The translations under genes were made by a program, and so were the position numbers. A model generated the notes under the pieces. That model made no database searches. It was not told where the DNA came from and was given only the letters and a program-made list of their open reading frames with translations. Source: Neocallimastix lanati (nom. inval.) (lineage: Eukaryota; Neocallimastigomycota; Neocallimastigomycetes; Neocallimastigales; Neocallimastigaceae). Taken from it: a stretch of DNA of 64,000 nt. The stretch is taken from the NCBI GenBank assembly GCA_016946835.1, contig JACVTC010000029.1, positions 1,137,501-1,201,500 of the forward strand. Direction: 5' to 3'. Below, piece by piece: positions 54,061 through 64,000 of the stretch (within the stretch, counting starts at the first letter, position 1; the number at the start of each line of letters is the position of its first letter).

Positions 54061-55008
54061 ATGGTTTCTTTTGGAGCTAACGTTTTTAAATATATGGTAA
54101 AAACTGGTAAAGCAGTTACAGAGTATATCACAGGTAAATCCATAATGGACAATATGAGCCAACTTAAACAAGAAAAACCATCCGAACATAAGTTTAAAGA
54201 TGGTTATAAGGTAACCTTTAAAGAGACTGAAACTAAAAGTAGATACATTATTTTACAAAAACAATCCACGGAACCTATTAGAAAAGTCATTTACTTTATC
54301 CACGGTGGTGCCTATCACGCCGGATTAAATTCTATTTATTATAATTTATCCTATAGTTTTTGTGACTTAAAGGATGATCTTGCAGTTGTCTTATTAGATT
54401 ATTCTTTGGCTCCAGAATTCAAATATCCAACTCAAATTAACGAGGCTTATGACGTATGGAATGAGTTAACCACTCAGTATAAACCAGAGGATATTCTTCT
54501 TATGGGAGACTCTTCTGGTGGTAATTGTTCCCTTGTATTAATTCAAAGGTTAGTCAAAGAAAATAAGGAACTTCCAAGAGCAGCGGTCATCGTTTCTGCT
54601 ATGGCTGATTATACCATGTCTGGAAAAAGTATTTACAGCAATTATCAAAAAGATTTCTTATTTGGTAAGAATGAACCACTTACCGAAGAAGGTTTTGAAG
54701 AATTTAAAAATGGATCGGTTAATACAAATTATTATGGCGATGCCGATCCAAAAGATACTACCATTTCTCCTGCACTATGGGACTATACTGCTTTCCCTAA
54801 AAAGTCACTTTTCATTGTAGGTGGGGATGAAATATTCCTTAGCGATACTTTAACCATTGTAGAAAAATTAAAGAATAATGGTATTGAAACAGAATGTATT
54901 GTAGGCGAAGGAATGTTTCATTGTTATGCTTTTAATTTTTCTTGGATTCCAGAAGTTAATGAAGCTCAAACAAAATTGAAATCCTATATTTTAGAAAATT
55001 TATATTAA
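54061..55008 (+). CDS. Alpha/beta-hydrolase, hormone-sensitive-lipase-like esterase (315 aa)
   Basis: A single-exon gene with an ATG right after an A-run. The oxyanion-hole motif HGGAY is at residues 81-85 and the nucleophile motif GDSSGGN at 149-155 (catalytic Ser about 151). The acid lies in GGDEIFLSD (Asp 256 or 262) and the histidine in GMFHCYAF (His 287). The order and spacing fit the hormone-sensitive-lipase / acetyl-esterase family (alpha/beta hydrolase 3), and the length is usual. It would hydrolyse short-chain acyl or acetyl esters. No cleavable signal peptide is evident, so an intracellular esterase is inferred rather than a secreted feruloyl or acetylxylan esterase. The substrate is unknown. 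Relics of a second copy lie downstream. Confidence 0.93.
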   Translation: MVSFGANVFKYMVKTGKAVTEYITGKSIMDNMSQLKQEKPSEHKFKDGYKVTFKETETKSRYIILQKQSTEPIRKVIYFIHGGAYHAGLNSIYYNLSYSFCDLKDDLAVVLLDYSLAPEFKYPTQINEAYDVWNELTTQYKPEDILLMGDSSGGNCSLVLIQRLVKENKELPRAAVIVSAMADYTMSGKSIYSNYQKDFLFGKNEPLTEEGFEEFKNGSVNTNYYGDADPKDTTISPALWDYTAFPKKSLFIVGGDEIFLSDTLTIVEKLKNNGIETECIVGEGMFHCYAFNFSWIPEVNEAQTKLKSYILENLY

Positions 55009-55779
55009 AAAGGAAAAAAAAAAACAAAAAAAAAAAAAGTAAAGTATAATTTTATTAATAACAATGAATAATAATATAATAATAATAATAATAATAATAA
55101 ATTATAATTAAAAAAAAAATAAAAATAAAATATAATTTTAAAAACAATGAATAATAAAAAATTAGTAACTCATAGGTTTTAAAATATTTTTAAAAAATTA
55201 TATATAAAAAAATAAAAATAAATAAATAAATATAATTGTTTTTAAAATCAAATATTAATAAAATATCATCTTATATTCCAATTTCTTTATATATTTAACT
55301 AATTAATTAATTATTGATTTATTTACAAAAGTATTTAAATTAATAATATTTTAATTTCTGGAATTTATATATATATATATATATATACATTTTTTTTTTC
55401 TTTTCCTTCATAAATGGAACATGTTAAATGTTACGTAATACCTAATATTTTACAATATCTATTATTGGTAGGATAAATAATATAATGAAATATACAATCA
55501 ATTTTTTTTATATTATATATAACATATGAGCATGATTTATTTTTAATAACTATCGATGGTGGTAGTAGTAGTGAATAAGAAGAACTTTTCCATTTATAAT
55601 TTTTTTTTAATAAATAAAAAAAAAGGTATGAAGTTAACATTTATTAAAGAAACAGGAAATTAAATTAAATATATTATAAATAATATACCAAAAGAATATT
55701 TTATTTTAAAAAAAAAAAAAAAAAAAAATTAAATTATAGGTATTTGTTAATGGATTTAGATGATGTTAATTACTATATA
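55009..55779. other. 3' flank of the esterase gene
   Basis: AT-rich with short AAT and AT repeats and poly-A. Open frames on the minus strand (about 55431-55640) have a composition typical of noise. Nothing else is seen. Confidence 0.6.
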
Positions 55780-55935
55780 TTTACTTTTTGAGATTTAAAA
55801 AGATTGAATTTTTGCTTTTGTTATGGTAGATTATTCTTTTATTTCGGAATTCAAATATCCTACACAGATGAGTAAAGTTTTTTCTATGGAGTATGAAATG
55901 ATATAACTATTTAATATAAATCAGATAAAGTAAGA
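55780..55935 (+). pseudogene. Esterase gene relic
   Basis: The stretch is a decayed copy of the nearby esterase, corresponding to about residues 99-140. GATTATTCTTT followed by GAATTCAAATATCC matches the intact gene part encoding LDYSLAPEFKYP, and a TATGGA-TATGA stretch matches YDVWNE. Reading frames are disrupted and the flanking parts are lost. A second short match (TTTATCGTATAGTTTATGAC, about 56388-56408) corresponds to the part encoding NLSYSFCD, so the fragments do not form one collinear copy. Confidence 0.65.
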
Positions 55936-55953
55936 TGTTTTACCACTTTACCA

Positions 55954-55996
<43 letters not shown>

Positions 55997-56162
55997 TAAT
56001 GAAAAAAAAAAAAAAAAAAAAAAAAAAAACTACAAATATACTATATTAAAGAGTTATCGACACCAATAATAGTCTATATATATATATATAATTAACAACC
56101 CTTTTTTAATTTTTTAATTTTTTTTTTTTTTTTTTATTTTATTTTATTTTTTATTTTATTTT

Positions 56163-56216
<54 letters not shown>

Positions 56217-56900
56217 TAATTTTATAGGTTTATTTAAACTATTTTTATTTTTTTTATGTTTTATTTTTTTTTATTTTTTATTTTTTTCATTTATAATAAT
56301 AATAATAATAATAGAAGATAAAAATATTATGAAAGAAAGAAATTGAGTCAATTATAGTATTCCATATTAATTATAATATAATAATTTATCGTATAGTTTA
56401 TGACTATAAGAATATATAATTATTACTCTTAATATTATTACTATTTTTATTAAATTATTTATTTATTTTTCAATAATACTACCTTTTTGTTTAATTTAAT
56501 TTTCTTTTTTTCTTGTAATACCTATAGAATTCCTAGTATTTATATACTTCGGAGAATGATACTTATCAACCGTTAAAGAAATACCATCAATAATAATAAT
56601 TAAATTTTTTTTTTTTTTTTTTTTTTTCTTGAACTTAACCATTATGACTATTGTATTTTTACTCTCTCCTTCTTTCTAAATTATCAATCTTCTTCATTAT
56701 GCATCTTCATCTTCATTTTCATCATCATCTTTTTTTTTTTTTTTATCTATTTTATTATTATTAATTATAGTTTTATTTAAAAAAAAAAAAAAAAAAATAG
56801 ACTGATATATTGATTTAGTTTTTGACCATCCTTTTCACCTTTCCTTTTTTTTTTTATTAGAAATGGTAACCTTTATTTTTTTTTTTTTTTTTTTTTTGAT
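55936..56900. other. AT-rich spacer with poly-T tracts
   Basis: Microsatellites and poly-T. A short second esterase-like match lies near 56388-56408. A minus-strand acidic stretch (KDDDENEDEDA) near 56700-56735 could be the end of a lost gene. Nothing firmer can be said. Confidence 0.45.
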
Positions 56901-56902
56901 TA

Positions 56903-57190
56903 ATGATATATCCATCAAACGATGGAAACTACCTTATCTATAGTTCAGATTTGAAGATGAGACTTAACTTTGTGAGTTGGGGTAAAACAAAGAAAAAAAA
57001 ATTTTTTTTTTTTTTTTTTAAACTTTTTAATATGGATTTAATTAAAACCTCAAAAAATTATTTTTTTTATTTTTTTTTTTTTTTGAATAGAAGAAATGGT
57101 AACCAATTAAAAAAAAAAAATGTAGAAAAATCGTATTATTAAATAAAAAAATAAAAAAAAAAAAAAATTTAAAAAACTTTAAAATAAAAT

Positions 57191-57228
<38 letters not shown>

Positions 57229-57420
57229 GAAATAAAATTTTCTTTTTTAAAAATTATCTCTCCCTAGTAGTTCAATAAATGATGAGTCCGGGGAGAGTTT
57301 AGTGGACACCACACTATCTATTTTAAAGATGTTACTTCTAGGTTTTATTTCTTTTTTATTTGATAGGAAGGGAAAAATTCCCGCATAGTACAACTTGCCG
57401 AAATACATAGTATTTTCGAG
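56903..57420. other. Short coding-like strips, unidentified
   Basis: Two strips have ordinary composition. On the plus strand, 56903-56995 reads MIYPSNDGNYLIYSSDLKMR and continues without a domain. On the minus strand, about 57255-57410 reads MYFGKLYYAGIFPFLSN and ends at a stop after GRDNF. They could be exons or relics of one or two genes. No homology is recognised and no splice frame links them, so no function is given. Confidence 0.25.
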
Positions 57421-57538
57421 CTTTTTTATTTTTTTTATTTTTTAATTTTTATTTTTTAATTTCAAATGTACTTTTCACCTACATGTATTTTTTAAAATAA
57501 AATTTTAATAAAGTTTTGGAAGTGTATTCTCTTCCCTG

Positions 57539-57575
<37 letters not shown>

Positions 57576-58364
57576 TTAAAAATTATAAAAAAAATAAATA
57601 AAAAAATATAAAAAAAAATATAAAAAAAAAAAATAAAAAATTCAATGACTTAACTGAAGGTCTCTATGGTGGTGGAGTGAAAGATTTCCCTTTCCTCCCC
57701 TTTTCAATATTAAAAGTTAAGTTGATCTCTCTTTCTTTCTGAGGGCTATTCCTTTCACTATAGAATAGGTAGAAAAAGATGCCATTAAGCTTTTTTTTTT
57801 TTTTTTTTTTTTTTTAAACTTATTTCTATAAAATTTATTACCTAATGGGATAAAAAAAATTTTTTTGGTATATAAGAGGAGTATCTTTAGGGAGACACAT
57901 ATATTATCTGGCTTACTCATGATTCCTTTGTCTTAAAATGGTTGAGAGAGAGAGAGAGAGAGGAGAGCTTGATGATGAGAAGTAACTAAACTAGGCTTCT
58001 CCAAATTAGAATTGGGATTTGAGATTTGGGAATTGGAACATTGGAACATATAATATAGGAGTATGTGAACAGGTGATCATGTTCAAGTATGTAAACATGT
58101 TCTGGTAAGGTGAATATGGAAATTCTTTATTGTTTAACCTTATTATATAAAAAAAAAAAGTCTATTTTAACTCATAAAATATTCGATGGATCATCCCCAT
58201 TCAATATTTTTAAAAAAAAAAAAAAAAAAGAAAATTTATTAAAAAAAAAAGTTTTATAAACTTTAAAAAAAAATTAGTAGAAAATATATTATTAAGAATT
58301 TATGTTTTTAATTTTAGAATGTGTGATCACTTTATTAATTATATATAATTATTATTATTATTTT
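57421..58364. other. Spacer before the right-hand copia element
   Basis: AT-rich with some less repetitive stretches (57640-57720, 57870-58130) that have no convincing frame. GGAAGTGTATTCTCTTCC followed by CTGTCT and a long poly-A (57518-57570) resembles 21865-21910. A GA-microsatellite lies at about 57945-57966. Confidence 0.5.
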
Positions 58365-58598
58365 TGTTAAAGGTTATTTTTTAATTTTAATTATATGATT
58401 ATAATCATTTACATTTCTTAAAAATTTAACTATATTTGTTTATACATGTAAAACTCTGATGTATATCAGGCATGCGCCTCATACATCTACATAACATACA
58501 TATTTAATTTATAATTAAGTATAAATAAATATACTAATCTAAGTTAAATATACCAAATTATTATTCATTATTTAAGATATTAAACTTTATTTCTAACA
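58365..58598 (-). mobile_element. 3' LTR of the right-hand copia element
   Basis: On the minus strand it runs from TGTTAGAAATAAAG to CCTTTAACA, 234 bp with TGTTA...TAACA inverted ends. It is directly preceded by a polypurine tract TTTAGGGGGAA that overlaps the pol stop codon. The 5' partner LTR would lie beyond the right edge. The left boundary is set by the inverted end only. Confidence 0.75.
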
Positions 58599-58604
58599 TT
58601 CCCC

Positions 58605-61600
58605 CTAAAGTTTAAGATCCTTAAAGCTAGTGAGAATATTTTCTCTGAATTTATTCATCAAAGTAGTATTTAAATACTTTGTAAATCCGTCTGATAAATT
58701 ATATTCGGATTTAACATATTTCAAATTTATATATTTTTCTTTTATCAACTCCCTTATGCTATGATATCTCAAATCGATATGCTTAGACTTCGGATTAATT
58801 GTTTCGTTTTCGCAGTTATAAATAGCGGCTTTATTGTCAGTATTTATTGTTATACTGTTATTATTCAATCCAAGTTCCTTAAAAATGTTTCTGTACCAAA
58901 GGCAATGTCTTGCACACTCATGTATACCATAATATTCGCTTTCTGCGGTAGAAACGGAAACACAATGTTGGAGTTTAGAATACCAACTTGTTGGAGCTGA
59001 ATTTATTAACATCAAGAATCCTGTAGTAGATCTTCTAGTATCTTTATCACCACCTAAATCTGCATCTACGTAGACTTTAAACTCGAGTTTATTATTATAT
59101 GTAAATTTAATTCCATAATCAGGCTTACCTTTTAGATATCTAAAAATTTTTATTACATTATACCAATCTTCATAGGTGGGATCTTTGGATTTTCTTGAAG
59201 CTCTACTTACTGAAAATAGGATATCAGGTCTCGTACTTATAGCTAAGTACAATAAGGATCCAATTGCTTGTTTGTATTTTGTTGGATTAAATTTCTTTGA
59301 TTTTAATATATTATTTTCGATTGGAATCATGTTTGAAGTAGGTTTAAATTTGTTTATTTCAAATTTATTTAATATATCTTCTAAATATTTCTTTTGGTGT
59401 ATAAAATAACCATCTTTGCATTTAACAAATTTTATACCTATAACATAATCAACTTCACCTACATCAGTTGCTTCAAAATTTTCTTTTATTAAAGATTTTG
59501 TTTTATTTACTTCTTCTGAAGTACCAGCTACAATTATATCATCTACATAAACTGCTAATAAACACTTAATATTATTATTTTCATCTTTCTTGATATATAC
59601 ACAAGGATCACTCAAGAATCTTTTAAAATTTAATTTTAACAATACCTTATTTAATGTTTCGTTCCACATTCTGCCAGATTGTTTAAGGCCGTATAATGCT
59701 TTGTTCAGTTTACAATACCCTTTTTGATTCATTCCTTCTGGCATACTCATATATATATCCTCTTCTAATCTAGCGTTCAAATATGCAGCTTTGATATCCA
59801 TTTGATGAATATCAAATTTATTTTGTACTGCAATCGCAATAATTGTTTTAAGTGTATCCTGTTTAAGTGTTGGCGAAAATGTATTTTTGTAATCTATTCC
59901 GTAAACTTGTGTATAACCTTTAGCAACTAATCTTGCTTTATACTTCACAATTTTACCGTTAGCATCTCTTTTATGTTTTAGTACCCACCTTGTTGACACA
60001 ACATTAGCGTTCTTAGGTACTTTATCCACAATTGTAAAAACATTCATCCTTTTCATATTACCTAACTCTTCATCAACAGCTTTTAACCACTTATCTTTAT
60101 CTTTCATATTAAAGATATCAATATAACTACGTGGTTCAATAAAATCATTTTCATTTGTTGATAAGAGTGCAACTGTATCTAGAATATCTTTTATTTTAAA
60201 AGAGCGTTTTGAAGGATGACTAGTAATATTATATTCATCACGATAATGATATTTGCGTTTACATCTAGTTTTATTGTTTTTATTTTTATTTTTATTTGGA
60301 TGTTGTTTATTAACGTCTTTATACTTATTTCTATTATTAATATTAACTACTCTTTCAATTTGGTTTATTTCATTAGTATTATTAATATCATTAACATTTT
60401 TATTATTTTCATTAGTTTTATAATTTTCCATTTGTTCCTTTGATTTTTGAGAAAGTTCTTTCAATTTATTTAATAAAAAATGAGTATCTTTTATTTTATC
60501 TGATTTTCTCTCTTTAATTGAATTTGCTTGTTTTATATCTTTAATTTTATTGATATTATCAATTTTATCATTATCACTTTTATCATTATTACTTTTATTT
60601 AAGGTAACACTTTTATTTAAATTATTATTTATTCGTTTGTTTATATAATTTATTTTGTCCATATAAGTTACGTTATTTTGATAATTATTACTAGCAAATT
60701 CTTTATTATTATAGCTATACTCACTTCTTAGAGAATGCTTTTCATTTAAATTATTATTATTAAATTTACCTTTATTTAATTCTTCAATTAATTCATTAAA
60801 GAATTCACTATTATTTTCTTTATTATATTTATTTTGTTCATTTAAATTATTTTTATCATTTATATCTTCTTTGTTTACATCATTTTCTTTGTTTACATTA
60901 TTTTTATTTTCTTCAATTAAATTTTGATTTAAATTATAATTTATAAAATTGACATTTTTATTACTTACATTTAAATTATTAACGTCGTTGGTTTCTATAT
61001 AATTATTTATGTTATTATTTTTATTATTTGTGAAATTGTCATTTGAATTATAATTATTTAGATCAAAATACTCATTGTTTACATTATTTGATAAATTTGA
61101 ATTATTTAAATTATTTTTATTTCCTTCGATAATTAAATTATTTTTATTTATGTAATTATTGTGAGTTTCCAAATCCTGTATATTTTCATAATTAAAATCC
61201 TGCTTATTTATTCCTGTTACGTCTTCATTGGTTTTCATATTGGTTATCTTATTTCCATTATTTTCTGTGACTTTACTTCCTAAATTCTGATTTAAATTAT
61301 TATTTAAATTTAAATCATTTAAATTATTAATTTTAATTAAATTGTTAGTACTATAATTTTCTTTATTCCCATTATGAAAATTTATATTATTTTCTTTTTG
61401 GAAATAAATATTATTATTATTATTTTCATTTATTTCAGTAAGGTTGTTTTTATTATTATAATTTAAATTTAATGATGAATCATTAAATTCATGATTTGAA
61501 TGTAAATTATTAAATAGGTAATTTAAGTTGTAATTTGAAAAATTTTTATTATTATTTTCGAAATTACTGTTATATTGTATAAGACCAATAGAATTATTTT

Positions 61601-64000
61601 GTGATAAATTATTTATATTATTAAAATTATTTTGATTTAAATTATTTAAATTATTATATGGGACATTCATTTGATTTAAATTATTTATATTATTATATGG
61701 AACATTCATTTGATTTAAATTATTATTTAAATTAATTTGATTTTCATTATTAAATAAATTATTATTGTTATTATTAATATTATAAACTTCATGATATTCA
61801 TTATTATTGTTATCATTTATATCGTCTTCAATTTCTTCAGATTCATAAAATGGAGTAAAGTTAAATATATCTGGAGAGGACAGAGGAGGACCTATATTTG
61901 CAGGTTCATCTTCAAGAAATGCGACTGTTCGTGAAAGAATTATTTTATTATTATTAATATCATATATTCTATATGCTGTATGATTAATTTCGTCATAACC
62001 TAAGAATACACCTGGTAGGGTTGTATTACAAAACTTCTTTCTGAATTGTTTAGGAACATAAAAGTACACTCGACAGCCGAAAACTTTAAGTCTATTATAA
62101 TCTACCTTTTCGTTATACAATAATTCATATGGAATTTTATTATTATTACCTTTATGTGGTAATCGATTATGAATATAATTAGCCGTTGCAACTGCATCCT
62201 GCCAAAATTTATGACTTAATTTAGCATCAGCTAACATTGCATCTCCATTAGATATCAATGTTCTGTGCAATCTTTCTACTCTACCGTTTTGTTGGGGGTT
62301 ATGTGGCACTGTGTGTTCATGAATTATTCCAGTTTTATTGTAAAACTCATTAAAATTATTATTGAAAAATTCTGTCCCATTATCTGTTTTTATGTATTTA
62401 ATATTATAATTTTTAAATATATTTTTAATTTGATTATACCAAATAATAAAAGCATTATATACATCGCTTTTATTTTTAACAAATAGTACCCAACTATACC
62501 GTGTAAAATCATCGAGTATAGTTACAAAATATCTATTGTTATAAAATGAAAAATCAGGAGCCTTAACCAAATCCATGTGTAAAAGTTCAAAAGGTTCCTT
62601 TGTATGATTGATTGATGGGTAATATGGTAAATTTGTAAGTTTTGATTTTAAACAAATTTTGCATTTTGGTGTAAAATTAATTTTCTTTAATTTATTTTTA
62701 ATTAGGTCAATGTTAAAATGACCAAATCTTCTATGCCATAGATTCAAACTTGAGTCATTCGTGGCATCTTCAATATTATAACAAGTAACGTTATTGAAAC
62801 TTGTAGATATATTACTTTTTGTTGTAAATATTTTGTAGACTTTAGATTCATTTGAATAACTTGTATATATTCTTTTTCCTTTATTATTATACAATAGAGC
62901 ACACCTTTTATTATTGTATTTATTTTTATAGAAAACTATTTTATAATTGTCATCACTTAGATGATCAATTGATAAAAGACTTCTTTTAAAAGATGGAACA
63001 TATAGGACATCGTTTAATATTATTTTGTGGTTATTGATTAATCCTATATATTTACCTATTAATTTTGATTCAACGACATCACCATTAGCAAAATGAATAT
63101 TAATATGGTGATCATGTGTATCTACTAAATTTTCTCTGTTATGGGTCATGTGATATGACGCCCCAGAGTCTAAAGTCCATATTGTGATGTTACTGTTATT
63201 AATATTGGGTTTTTGGTTTTGGGCAGTATAATAACTTAAATTTTGCCCTTCTGGCTTACGCCATTTAACGAAATTTCTTGTTATCAGAAATTGCGCTATT
63301 CGATTGATTTATATTATCATCATTATAATCGATGGATAACGTATTATCAAAAATCTCATTATAGTTTTCTCTTTCTTCTTTATCCAAGTTTACCTTAACA
63401 TTATCAGCATGGTACTTTTCTTTTTTCTTTCTTTGGTCCTTATTTTCATATTTTCTTTTGTAGTTATTGTATCTTTTGTAGCTATTTTGTCTTCTTCTGA
63501 GGGTTTTGACTCTACAGTCACGTGCTATATGGCCTGCTTTGCCACATTTGAAACATATAACCTTCCTCTTGTTATTTTGTTGATTGTTTATTTCTGAATT
63601 GTACACCTTAATTTTTTCTTGATCACTTTTTAAACTTCGTAAATACTTTAATCTTGGAATAGTCTTTTTTAATTGCTCACAACATTTCTTCCAGTCATCT
63701 TGGTATGATATCACATTGGTTAATTGAACAATGTCGCTGGGTAGTGCATTATATAAATAATTAAATTTTCTTTCGTCACTTATTGACTCACCTAGTTCTT
63801 CTAACTTGTCAATTGTATTTAATAATTTGGAAAGAAATATTCCAAAATCATCATTTATATTGTATTTTAAAATATTCAACTTTTTGACTGTTTCTAATTT
63901 TATTTCTTCGTTGTTCTTTACAAAGAGTCCTTGTAAGTGGTTCCAAACTTCGTAAGCGGTTTTATTCTTAAAATCTATTGTACTTTTGGTTTTATCGTCA
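58605..64000 (-). mobile_element. Ty1/copia retrotransposon, frames whole within the window, cut by the right edge
   Basis: Pol is open from the stop at 58605 to beyond 63149. A protease box LDSGAS lies just upstream of the first Met. The integrase zinc region (LWHRRFGHF, CKIC, residues about 138-166 counted from 63149) and DDE core (HMDLV, TDNGTEF, NPQQNGRVERLH) follow. An Asn-rich linker of about 500 residues (about 446-950) precedes the reverse transcriptase (WVLKHKRDANGK, YVDDI near 1201) and RNase H (VYVDADLGG near 1356). Gag (63265 to past 64000) is in another frame and carries the zinc knuckle CFKCGKAGHIARDC. It remains open to the window edge, so its true start is outside. A frame change between gag and pol is usual in this family. 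No break is visible, so the element is probably young. Confidence 0.95.

Noticed and set aside
57264-57305. Hammerhead ribozyme suggested by GATGAGTCC
   Set aside because: The opposing GAAAC core and flanking helices are missing.

Overview
The window looks like nuclear DNA of an anaerobic gut fungus (Neocallimastigomycota) or a close relative. It is extremely AT-rich, with long poly-A/poly-T runs and AT-only microsatellites between islands of normal coding sequence. It has AT-rich introns with GTAAG/GTATG-type donors, Asn-rich low-complexity protein segments, and an array of class C G-protein-coupled receptors whose extracellular domain resembles a bacterial sugar-binding protein. That receptor type is expanded in this phylum. 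The assignment is inferred from gene content and composition, not from a search.

Layout. 1-7.3 kb: an unidentified GC-richer island (265-720), a 587-bp tandem duplication, and one large single-exon ankyrin-repeat gene on the minus strand (3402-5936). 7.3-9.65 kb: a decayed mRNA-capping-enzyme gene of the large-DNA-virus / linear-plasmid type. 12-16.5 kb: retroelement fossils on the minus strand, a Ty3/gypsy element with a Ty1/copia fragment abutting it. 17.09-18.0 kb: a foldback/MITE-like element. 18.2-45.6 kb: five tandem receptor copies on the plus strand. Four have the same five-exon structure (A 18234-21068, B 23539-26726, C 32754-35963, D 38347-41415) and the fifth is a truncated relic (E, about 45.06-45.6 kb). 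They are separated by copia elements and LTRs. 46.2-50.6 kb: a heavily decayed copia element on the minus strand. 54.06-55.0 kb: an intact alpha/beta-hydrolase (esterase) gene, followed by relics of a second copy. 58.36-64.0 kb: a copia element on the minus strand whose reading frames look whole within the window and which runs off the right edge.

Only six host genes look functional or nearly so: the ankyrin protein, four receptors and the esterase. Receptor A has a doubtful signal-peptide exon. The receptors form one sensing family: a secretion signal exon, a solute-binding domain, seven membrane segments and a variable cytosolic tail. The sequence suggests how the array grew. Copies C and D share the same LTR directly upstream plus more than 1 kb of common 5' flank, which fits duplication by recombination between LTRs. 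The 3' third of copies A and C is identical, which fits gene conversion.

The most unusual observations are the capping-enzyme fossil; two copia elements with a primer-binding site complementary to the anticodon arm (not the 3' end) of tRNA-Lys(CUU); the LTR-bounded receptor duplication; the A/C conversion tract; and dispersed ends of a foldback element. No complete new defence or biosynthetic system is visible.
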